A stretch of DNA of 13,518 nucleotides, from contig CAJUQO010000073.1 in assembly GCA_910588295.1 (NCBI GenBank), forward strand, positions 1 to 13,518, in the 5' to 3' direction. Below are positions 1 through 4,872 of this stretch, piece by piece; the first letter of the stretch is position 1, and each line of letters starts with the position of its first letter. A program made the position numbers and the translations under genes. Under the pieces are notes generated by a model. That model worked only from the letters and a program-made list of their open reading frames with translations, made no database searches and was not told the DNA's origin. The stretch is from an uncultured Lachnospiraceae bacterium (GTDB lineage: Bacteria > Bacillota > Clostridia > Lachnospirales > Lachnospiraceae).

Positions 1-39
1 CAGACACTATGAGAATAATTTTTGATCTACTTTTAAACT

Positions 40-337
40 TTACAAGGCACTAGCCATGGTATGCATAGCTTCATCCCCTACATCCAGCGTCTTAAATGTG
101 CCGAAGTTATTTATTCGCCTTTCACCATTAGCGGAATATTCCATCCACAGATCCAGATAAATGCCTTCATTCCCCCCCATAAGCCAAATTGCTTCTCCAG
201 TCGAACATATAAGTTCTGATTGGAACCGGGTTACTGGTAGCTATCCCATAGTCCAGAATGTCCGGCAGCAGGTTCTTCTCTCCCAGAATGTCTTTGATTT
301 TGTTGAATAATTCTTCTGTTGTCATAGGTTTTTTCAT
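40..337 (-). pseudogene. small hypothetical gene, frame broken at a G7 run
   Basis: Read on the minus strand, an ATG at 337 follows an AAAGGAG ribosome binding site (spacing about 11) and encodes MKKPMTTEELFNKIKDILGE and onward to residue 56. A TGA at 167-169 then ends the frame just after a run of seven G (seven C on the plus strand, 172-178). Removing one G would continue the reading as NEGIYLDLWMEYSANGERR to the TAA at 40-42, giving a protein of about 98 residues. Both halves look like real coding sequence, so a one-base insertion in the homopolymer is the simplest explanation. It could be a dead gene, a phase-variable one or a sequencing error. I do not recognise the family. The acidic, small, soluble character is like accessory proteins of integrative elements, but that is only an impression. 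Confidence 0.6.
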
Positions 338-364
338 TGTTGTAAATTCTCCTTTCTACGCAAT

Positions 365-411
365 GCAAAAAGGGAAGTATCTCCGCTTTGTGCAGAAATA
401 CTTCCCTTTGC
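365..411. repeat. 12-bp stem-loop upstream of the G7 gene
   Basis: AAAGGGAAGTAT (369-380) and ATACTTCCCTTT (398-409) are perfect inverted repeats around a 17-base loop, with GC and CG outside them. The structure sits about 30 bases before the start codon at 337, so it could be an untranslated-leader hairpin for that gene or an end structure of older DNA. Neither strand shows a clean T-run directly after it, so a terminator role is weak. Confidence 0.55.
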
Positions 412-617
412 TTAAAAACTCTCTTTAATTGTCAAATTTCAAGTTATAATTCTTCTTTGGCATATGGCTTATCATGCCAGATTTTCTTTCAGCAGTATCA
501 CAAAATCTTTTTTTAAACACGGCCCTGTTTTAAATAGTTTTATCCAGCAATAAACTATGTGCCATTCATTTTTGGTAAAAACACAGATCAGTTTTTCATC
601 AGGCGAAACTGTTGAAT

Positions 618-641
618 GAGACGATGCTACTGCATCGTCTC
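618..641. repeat. perfect 10-bp hairpin with a TACT loop
   Basis: GAGACGATGC (618-627) and GCATCGTCTC (632-641) pair perfectly around a four-base TACT loop. No T-run follows on either strand, so it is not an intrinsic terminator. It lies in the gene-poor left end of the island. A mobile-element end structure, a protein binding site or a scar are all possible. Confidence 0.6.
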
Positions 642-762
642 GTGAAGCCAGTGAAGTCTGATGGAAAAATGAGCGAGGAATTTTTAGCAAATATGAATGG
701 CACACGTCCGTTAATTACCTATACTATATACCGCAGACCATACCTCTTTCTGTCCCATAAAA

Positions 763-909
763 TTATTGATCTGCTTGCCATAGTGTTTCAATCTCTTGGT
801 CTGTCAAATGCGTAAGCATTTTAATGTACACATTATCTTCACTATGGCAAAGCATTATATTTACCTGCTTTGTGTGTTTTCCTGTTATAATACTGTCACC
901 GTCATACAT
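763..909 (-). CDS. possible 48-residue protein overlapping the HEPN remnant
   Basis: An ATG at 909 opens a 48-codon frame (MYDGDSIITGKHTKQ at the start, EIETLWQADQ at the end) that stops at TAA 763-765. Its first eight bases, ATGTATGA, contain the TGA that ends the shifted frame of the HEPN remnant. This is the same 8-base overlap seen between the intact MNT and HEPN genes, and it argues for translational coupling to the former HEPN gene. The peptide looks soluble and mixed-charge. I do not recognise it. A GGAG lies about 20 bases upstream, too far to be a normal ribosome binding site, so independent translation is doubtful. It may be a truncated remnant of a third operon gene. Confidence 0.35.
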   Translation of the reverse strand: MYDGDSIITGKHTKQVNIMLCHSEDNVYIKMLTHLTDQEIETLWQADQ

Positions 910-1209
910 CTTCACATTTTGCCACTTCTGCTCCTGCCTTTAAAAAAATCTCTACCTTTGCAATATTTTTTTGCATTGCTGATCTGATTTTTTTGAACCC
1001 ACTTTTGAAGCAATAAAAAAAACCGAGTGACCATATTTTTCTCTAATACGGTATGTACTGTCTATCAGCTTGTATGTACCTCGGTCGAACTTTCCTTCGT
1101 GTACATAAAATCGATTAAAGTGTGCAATCACAGAGCTATGTTTTGACACATCGAAGCTATCTAAAATATCCACAGCCCTGATTGCGTGAAAATCGCATAA
1201 TAAAATCTA
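902..1209 (-). pseudogene. decayed HEPN-domain protein, N-terminus lost, frameshifted
   Basis: The minus-strand frame from about 1209 to 952 reads FHAIRAVDILDSFDVSKHSS and then VIAHFNRFYV. It aligns without gaps to residues 44 onward of the intact HEPN protein encoded at 2447-2851 (FHCIRSLLALEGVDFSKHSG, then VMAYFQQNYV). The first 40 or so residues, including the catalytic arginine of the R-x6-H motif, are absent, and an in-frame TAG stands just upstream. Near the end a run of seven A (966-972 on the plus strand) shifts the frame. The other frame continues NIAKVEIFLKAGAEVAKCED to a TGA at 902-904, matching the C-terminal helix of the family. No MNT partner remains; the neighbouring upstream gene begins its 3' end at 1230. 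This is a dead second toxin-antitoxin module rather than a copy of the first, because the sequences differ widely. Confidence 0.8.
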
Positions 1210-1229
1210 TTTATATTCATATATATTTT

Positions 1230-1955
1230 CTATATTCCTTCAACAGAAAACCCATTTAAAAACTTTTCTGTTTCAAATATATATGCATATTCAAGCGGCT
1301 CTGTCTTGATAAAATAACCTCCAAATTCATTTAATTGCAATCCCGGATCACCCCACAGTATTATTCTCCATTCATTCTGATACCTATATTTTGAATAATC
1401 TTTCACAAAATAAGGATCCAATTGGCTGCCTGTTTTTCTATATGCATCCGTGTCTGAAAAATCCGATAACTCTCTGTATATAATTGTTCTTGCATCAATA
1501 TGAATTCTGTTATTGAATCCTTCTTTTGATTCCATAATCTTAGAACACAGTTCTGCAGACGTAAGTATTATTACATAATCTCCAAATTCTTTTACTGCAT
1601 TTTTAAAATCATTACCCAATATCCACTTATTATCTTCTATGTTTTTCATTATTTCTTTTGTTAGAGCTGATGCACAAAACATTAATAAATCATCATCTCC
1701 CTGCCATGACCAAGTCAATGAAACATATGAACCGACATTTTTTAATAACGGCCAAAAATCATTTCCATCTTCATCAAACATTTTCACTTGTTCAGGATCA
1801 ATGGGTATTTTCCCTTCCATACTATCTCCCCGATAGGATGTTCCATCATTACGATAATTCTTTATTGCGTTAAAAAAAATAATTCCATTCTTTAATGCTT
1901 CTAAGTGTTCTTTCCTTCCAAATTTAGCTAAAAGAAAACCAGGAGTTTTCACCAC
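1230..1955 (-). CDS. unrecognised 241-residue cytoplasmic protein
   Basis: The gene starts with GTG at 1955, chosen because GGAGGG lies eight bases upstream; a second GTG follows directly. The protein has no signal peptide or membrane segment and is rich in Asp, Asn, Phe, Tyr and Trp. Visible landmarks are KFGRKEHLEALKNGIIFFNA (11-30), RGDSMEGK (42-49), LMFCASAL (91-98) and KYRYQNEWRIIL (189-200). The layout, with an N-terminal helix leading to a 'NGxIFFN' strand, an RGDxxEG segment and a late 'Y..QNEWRI' strand, recalls DUF2971-like proteins that are often found in phage-defence neighbourhoods. I cannot confirm membership. It stands alone, between two MNT/HEPN modules (one dead), and its AT-rich composition matches the island. 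A defence or effector role is inference from context only. Confidence 0.85.
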   Translation of the reverse strand: MVKTPGFLLAKFGRKEHLEALKNGIIFFNAIKNYRNDGTSYRGDSMEGKIPIDPEQVKMFDEDGNDFWPLLKNVGSYVSLTWSWQGDDDLLMFCASALTKEIMKNIEDNKWILGNDFKNAVKEFGDYVIILTSAELCSKIMESKEGFNNRIHIDARTIIYRELSDFSDTDAYRKTGSQLDPYFVKDYSKYRYQNEWRIILWGDPGLQLNEFGGYFIKTEPLEYAYIFETEKFLNGFSVEGI

Positions 1956-2079
1956 TTACTTGTCCCTCCATTGTAGTAATATTAGAAATCTTTTACTACC
2001 TTCCTTGTCTAACAGAACTACCTTTTTACAGAGCATAAAACCATAAGATATGGATAACACAAAATAATACTAATGGAAA

Positions 2080-2362
2080 GATGTATGCGGTAAAAAAGGA
2101 CAGCCAAAATCTCCCTGTCATCCAAGAAGTCCCGCATAAATATACCAGATAAAATCTAAACGTTTGGCTTACATAAGTCATTAACCATCGCAAGAACTGT
2201 CTCTTCTGAAATATCCGGATTGATTCTGCACAGACTCGGCAGAACCACTTGTTTCTTATTACTGCACCCGGTTTCGTCTGGAAGTGAATCAGGTTTTCTG
2301 TCATACAATTCAAAACTGTATACTCGTACCACTCTACAATGCTTTAATAGCGGTATGATTGA
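2080..2362 (-). pseudogene. dead unrecognised gene fragment
   Basis: On the minus strand one frame, open from a TGA at 2363-2365 to a TAG at 2156-2158, reads like genuine protein: RVVRVYSFELYDRKPDSLPD, then KKQVVLPSLCRINPDISEET and VLAMVNDLCKPNV. It lacks a usable start codon. The same frame resumes after the TAG as MRDFLDDREILAVLF. I take it as a gene that has lost its start and gained stop codons. The family is unrecognised. It lies directly downstream of the terminator for the MNT/HEPN pair. An alternative ATG-started frame over the same bases (2313-2026) gives an implausible Trp/Phe/Cys-rich protein and is a shadow. Confidence 0.5.
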
Positions 2363-2395
2363 TCATATCTTCAGTTTTTCCACACAAAAGTCAAC

Positions 2396-2441
2396 GGAAA
2401 AATCTGCAGATCCATCCTAAAAGATGCCTCTGCAGATCATC
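2396..2441 (-). terminator. intrinsic terminator of the MNT/HEPN operon
   Basis: Reading leftward, ATCTGCAGA and TCTGCAGAT form a perfect 9-bp stem, with an inner CATC/GATG pairing closed by TTTTAG, followed directly by a run of five T. It begins a few bases after the HEPN stop codon (2447-2449). The sequence is closely related to the terminator at 3355-3402. Confidence 0.85.
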
Positions 2442-2446
2442 ATCAC

Positions 2447-2851
2447 TTATTCCATCATGCACATAGAGCTTACGTACTTTGTGACACCATCAAGAAAAAA
2501 ACTGGCATTTTGAATCTGTTCATCCGCTTCTTCTTTCGATATAACATAATAGTCATCATAATCGGATTCGCTCCTAAGTTCAAATGCCTCGGTTAATATT
2601 TTAGAATACTCTTTTTTAAATATCCCTGTTTTGACGTAGTTCTGCTGAAAATACGCCATCACACCCGAATGCTTTGAAAAATCTACACCTTCCAATGCCA
2701 ACAGGCTGCGAATACAGTGAAAAATGCAGTAGTATGATCTGTTTGCTGCACCGCAATAATCCTCTGATCGTAGCAACACTTTTACAGATGACAGGCATTT
2801 CCTGGCTTTCTCTAAGCGGTAACAGCACAAATCCTTTTTCCTTTCATCCAT
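2447..2851 (-). CDS. HEPN-domain toxin (MNT/HEPN toxin-antitoxin)
   Basis: A protein of 134 residues starting MDERKKDLCC. The ATG at 2851 is preferred over an upstream in-frame ATG at 2914, because it follows GGAGGGG and overlaps the end of the MNT gene by eight bases (ATGGATGA). The protein is all helical, in the PF05168 style. The HEPN signature is R38-SYYCIF-H45 (R-x6-H), the RNase catalytic motif of the superfamily, followed by GVDFSKHSGVMAYF (55-68) and the C-terminal SKEEADEQIQNASFF (105-119). In such pairs the HEPN protein is usually an RNA-cleaving toxin neutralised by its nucleotidyltransferase partner, in characterised cases by AMPylation. The R-x4-H-x-Y arrangement of type VII HepT is not present here, so the exact mechanism may differ. 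Strong terminator directly downstream. Confidence 0.88.
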   Translation of the reverse strand: MDERKKDLCCYRLEKARKCLSSVKVLLRSEDYCGAANRSYYCIFHCIRSLLALEGVDFSKHSGVMAYFQQNYVKTGIFKKEYSKILTEAFELRSESDYDDYYVISKEEADEQIQNASFFLDGVTKYVSSMCMME

Positions 2852-3185
2852 AAACTGCAATCCCCTCCCGCTCAATATTTTGATAAAAAGGAAGAACGTC
2901 AAAGAAATTTTCAAAATGCTTTTTATCTCTCAATAAAACAGAAAGAAACACTTCCTGCTCCAGCGATATATCACTTGCCATTTCTGCAGTCTGGCTGCGC
3001 AATCTTCTTATATCCTTTTCGCTACAATCCAGGATAATCATAACATCAATATCAGATTCTTCTGTATTATCCCCACGGGCATAGGAGCCATAGAGAATAA
3101 TCCTGCTCAAACTGTCCCCATAAAGCCGTTCTGATGCACTTTTTACTTCTTTTAGCACTGTTTTTAATTGAGATTTCGTACACAT
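2844..3185 (-). CDS. MNT minimal nucleotidyltransferase, antitoxin
   Basis: This 113-residue protein is a minimal polymerase-beta-fold nucleotidyltransferase. Its active-site signature is G33-S34-YARG followed by D45-I-D47 (GS-x10-D-x-D), inside LYGSYARGDNTEESDIDVMI (31-50). The later hydrophobic strand EVFLSVLL is where families of this type usually place the third carboxylate region. The ATG at 3185 has GGGAG eight bases upstream. It is the first gene of a two-gene operon with the HEPN gene, sharing eight bases with it, which is the usual antitoxin-first order of MNT/HEPN systems. In characterised relatives the enzyme transfers AMP from ATP to the HEPN toxin to silence it. That activity is inferred here from family and context. 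The pair is normally cytoplasmic and maintains mobile or defence DNA. Confidence 0.88.
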   Translation of the reverse strand: MCTKSQLKTVLKEVKSASERLYGDSLSRIILYGSYARGDNTEESDIDVMIILDCSEKDIRRLRSQTAEMASDISLEQEVFLSVLLRDKKHFENFFDVLPFYQNIEREGIAVYG

Positions 3186-3303
3186 ACTTTAATCTCCCAA
3201 TTGCAATATTTTAATTTGTATTTATCCCCTTTTTTTCCGCCAGAAATGGTCTGATCATACTTCAACTGTTATTCTGGCCATAAGCCCCACCCACCGTGCT
3301 TTC

Positions 3304-3332
3304 ATATTACCATATTTCAATTTTGCTTGCAA
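3304..3332 (-). promoter_or_regulatory. candidate promoter of the MNT/HEPN operon
   Basis: On the minus strand TTGCAA (3332-3327) and TAATAT (3309-3304) are separated by 17 bases, four of six matches each to sigma-A boxes. The leader to the ATG at 3185 would be about 110 bases. It contains a possible hairpin of GCCAGAA and TTCTGGC arms between about 3240 and 3280, of unknown role. Confidence 0.4.
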
Positions 3333-3354
3333 TTATATTATCGGACATGAATCC

Positions 3355-3402
3355 AACGAAAAAATCTGCAGAGGCCATCCCAAAAGACACCTCCGCAGAT
3401 TC
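3355..3402 (-). terminator. intrinsic terminator, sibling of the one at 2396
   Basis: Reading leftward, AATCTGCGGAGG pairs with CCTCTGCAGATT (12 bp with one G-U) around an inner TGTC/GATG wobble pairing closed by TTTTGG, then six T. Most of it matches the terminator at 2396-2441, and the base changes keep the pairing. By position it ends transcription from the DUF1294/deformylase/DUF1810 operon before the MNT/HEPN promoter. Confidence 0.8.
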
Positions 3403-3577
3403 TTATTTCCTCCATTTGTGGTAAGGTTGTCGTAAGACCCCGTTTCACCTTGCCAAAAATTGTCAAATACCGCATATTTACAGGGCTTTTCCTCTCATAA
3501 AAATACTCCCTGCCCCGAAGAATTTCCTATATGTTTTTTGTGTGTTGTAAAAATTTATTCAACAATTTTCTGTTTTA
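3403..3577. other. AT-rich stretch without a recognisable gene
   Basis: No gene can be supported here on either strand. On the minus strand short open stretches occur, but none carries a plausible start, ribosome binding site and recognisable protein. It separates the sibling terminator from the decayed reading frames beginning at 3578. Confidence 0.4.
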
Positions 3578-3700
3578 TTATCGTAATTCCACCAGCCGCT
3601 TAAAAGTCTCCTCGTCATCAACCATATATCGGGCAGAATTCAGTTTAGAGTAAAAGGGATTGTTCTGCGATGTGGCAGCGACAATCCCCTGATCGTATCT
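3578..3700 (-). pseudogene. unrecognised C-terminal gene fragment
   Basis: A minus-strand frame of 40 codons before double TAA stops (3580-3575) reads RYDQGIVAATSQNNPFYSKL, then NSARYMVDDEETFKRLVELR, which looks like the C-terminal end of a soluble protein. It has no start of its own. Its first codons lie in another frame over the last codons of the DUF1810 stub. The simplest reading is a deletion that joined the first 25 codons of the DUF1810 gene to the tail of some other gene. I do not recognise the family. Confidence 0.45.
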
Positions 3701-3761
3701 CTGACAGGATCCTGTCATAATCCTGTTTCTACGCTTTTAAAAACCTGTTCAAATCATACAT
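3687..3761 (-). pseudogene. DUF1810 family gene, N-terminal stub with nonsense codon
   Basis: An ATG at 3761, preceded by an AGGAA-type ribosome binding site, encodes MYDLNRFLKA, a TAG, then KQDYDRILSEIRSG. This is the typical start of DUF1810 proteins (…LxRFxxAQ…Y…AxxEIRxGRKxSHWMW). The TAG stands where the family has Gln, so a single C-to-T change (CAG to TAG) explains it. After Gly25 the expected RKxSHWMW core is missing and sequence of another frame takes over. The stub begins 16 bases after the stop of the deformylase pseudogene, which fits an old operon DUF1294, deformylase, DUF1810. Family assignment rests on about 24 residues. Confidence 0.6.
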
Positions 3762-3777
3762 TGTATATTGGTTCCTA

Positions 3778-4079
3778 CTAAATGATGATACCGGCAATAC
3801 GATCACATTGATGCTGAATATCCTGTACAATAACCCCCCTAAAATCCTGTCTCTGCTTTCTGAAACTCATATACTGATACTCTACGGTAATATCCCTATA
3901 CCGCTTTACCCTGCGTACTCCGTCAAGAGACAGGCATCCTTCCTCTGCCTCATACTTTCCGGTCTTCTTTACAATCTAGGGTTTATCAATATCTCTTCTG
4001 CGACCTGCAGATCTTCTTTTCCTGCCAGCTCTGATTTCTGTGAGAGGAACAACCTGTTTCTAACCACATCCCTTATCAG
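3778..4079 (-). pseudogene. peptide deformylase pseudogene
   Basis: The minus strand encodes two pieces of a peptide deformylase. The first, from 4079, reads IRDVVRNRLFLSQKSELAGK then EDLQVAEE, the usual N-terminus of the short clostridial type. The second reads INP, then in a shifted frame IVKKTGKYEAEEGCLSLDGV, RRVKRYRDITVEYQYMSFRK and QDIQHQCDRIAGIII, ending at TAG 3778-3780. EGCLS is motif 2 of the family. The segment with motif 1 (GMAAN-like) is deleted, roughly 35-40 codons. A one-base frameshift lies near 3976. The HExxH zinc motif has become HQCDR, losing the catalytic Glu and the second metal-binding His. The start codon is now CTG. It would formerly have been ATG in an ATGA overlap with the DUF1294 stop. 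Deformylases remove formyl groups from nascent proteins; this copy cannot. Confidence 0.85.
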
Positions 4080-4360
4080 AACAATCTATGAAACAGCCAC
4101 CTTCCGGCAACCACCTGTAATATAAATATCGCAGGCATCCCCACAACAAAATACCAATGCTTTGTTTTGTGCCTGAACAGATACATTCCTGCCCACGTAC
4201 CTAAACTGCCTCCAAAAAAGCTTATAAGAAACAGCCTTTTTTCCGGTATCCTCCATGTATGCCGCTTTGCCTTTGCTTTATCTACACCCATCGCAACTAA
4301 ACCCATGGTATTCATGAGCATAAGATAGACTGTCAAAATCCATAATATATTTTCAGCCAA
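4076..4360 (-). CDS. DUF1294 family small membrane protein
   Basis: A 94-residue membrane protein. The first 20 or so residues (ILWILTVYLMLMNTMGLVAM) form a membrane segment, followed by the hallmark GVDKAKAKRHTWRIPEKRL (26-44), then GGSLGTWAGMYLFRHKTKHW (50-69) and a final membrane helix (about 69-88). This order, including K-x-WRIPE and GG-x-LG-x-W-x-GM-x-x-FRHKTKH, is characteristic of DUF1294. The function of the family is unknown. The start is TTG at 4360 with GGAG about ten bases upstream. An out-of-frame ATG nearby stops after four codons. The gene is intact, unlike the genes that followed it; its TGA (4076-4078) overlaps the mutated start of the deformylase pseudogene. Confidence 0.85.
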   Translation of the reverse strand: MAENILWILTVYLMLMNTMGLVAMGVDKAKAKRHTWRIPEKRLFLISFFGGSLGTWAGMYLFRHKTKHWYFVVGMPAIFILQVVAGRWLFHRLF

Positions 4361-4508
4361 TTTCCATTATCTCCAATTCCATTATCTTGCGTAAACTTAA
4401 TCATTCCGCCACGGGATGTTCCTTCTCCACAAAATCCCCCGAATTTTAGATTTCTACTATCACGAGAGAATATCCTCAGCCTATATCAAATCTGCAAAAA
4501 AAGTTTTC

Positions 4509-4582
4509 TTGTCAAACCATGAATAAGTTTGTGACAAACTTACACACTTTACTTGACAAACCCAATTTCCAACTGTCAAGAA
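4509..4582. repeat. four spaced direct repeats with an embedded 17-bp palindrome
   Basis: TTGTCAAACC (4509-4518), GTGACAAACT (4531-4540) and TTGACAAACC (4553-4562) recur at exactly 22-base steps, followed by CTGTCAAGAA (4573-4582) at 20 bases. The second copy lies in a perfect palindrome, AAGTTTGT-G-ACAAACTT (4525-4541). TAAGTTTGT occurs on both strands within it and matches the published LytTR half-site consensus [TA][AC][CA]GTTN[AG][TG]. The regular two-turn spacing suggests an array of protein binding sites next to a candidate promoter (4566-4594). Confidence 0.55.
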
Positions 4583-4782
4583 CAGAATTATAACCCGTCA
4601 TTCAAGGAATTTCACTTCACTGTGCCCGGTTTCCGTCCGGGCCGCCGTCTGCAGTTCCTGCATTTCTTCATCTATATTTTTTACTGCTGTATTTTCCGCT
4701 GCTTTCCCGTCCCCCGCTGTGATATACTGAAACCGTAACCGCTGAGATACTATAACAAAAAATTTCCGCAATTTTTTTCAGA

Positions 4783-4816
4783 GTCCAGTTACGCTGTCAA
4801 ACGGTCCAGTTACGCC
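4783..4816 (+). promoter_or_regulatory. paired LytTR-like binding repeats
   Basis: GTCCAGTTACGC occurs identically at 4783-4794 and 4804-4815, 21 bases apart. The shared CAGTTACG core resembles the GTT-centred half-sites of LytTR regulators, which typically bind two direct repeats about two helical turns apart. The pair lies about 60-90 bases upstream of the LytTR regulator gene, suiting autoregulation. An inverted GTTACG also occurs at 4734-4739. Confidence 0.6.
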
Positions 4817-4872
4817 GGGCAGCTTTACACTGACGCTCTTTTAAACGAATAGATATACAGAGGACTATCAAC

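Larger units (their letters stand above)
338..762. other. AT-rich stretch with no supported gene
   Basis: Apart from the stem-loops at 365-411 and 618-641, I see no gene here. A 77-codon minus-strand frame (705-472) is open, and its last 40 codons (ending KKDFVILLKENLA) look faintly protein-like. It has no convincing start or ribosome binding site and runs through the perfect hairpin at 618-641. It may be a remnant, but I do not call it a gene. Confidence 0.4.
4361..4872. other. long divergent intergenic region before the two-component operon
   Basis: 512 bases without a supported gene, between DUF1294 (minus) and the response regulator (plus). It contains the 22-base-pitch repeats (4509-4582), a GC-rich hairpin GCCCGG/CCGGGC with a 7-base loop (4624-4642), and the LytTR-like repeats (4783-4816). 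Plausible plus-strand promoters are TTTCCA-17-TATAAC (4566-4594) and CTGAAA-18-TATAAC (4727-4756). A weaker pair nearer the gene (CTGACG, ATATAC around 4829-4857) would put the LytTR repeats just upstream of its -35 box, as expected for an activator. A codon-like stretch on the minus strand near 4401-4444 (ending FVEKEHPVAE) may be the tail of a lost gene. Confidence 0.5.

Noticed and set aside
472..705. 77-codon minus-strand frame
   Set aside because: No ribosome binding site, unrecognisable product, and it passes through a perfect hairpin; at most a remnant.
2026..2313. 95-codon minus-strand frame starting MNCMTENL
   Set aside because: Composition is implausible (many Trp, Cys and Phe), and another frame over the same bases reads as genuine though broken protein.
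3702..3717. 16-bp palindrome TGACAGGATCCTGTCA
   Set aside because: It lies inside the DUF1810 coding remnant, where the codons explain the sequence; probably coincidental.
3808..4125. 105-codon plus-strand open frame
   Set aside because: It is antisense to the deformylase pseudogene, which has clear family motifs on the minus strand; this frame is open only by chance.
4509..4582. CRISPR array
   Set aside because: The repeated units are about 10 bases with 12-base gaps, far too short for CRISPR repeats and spacers, and no cas genes are present.
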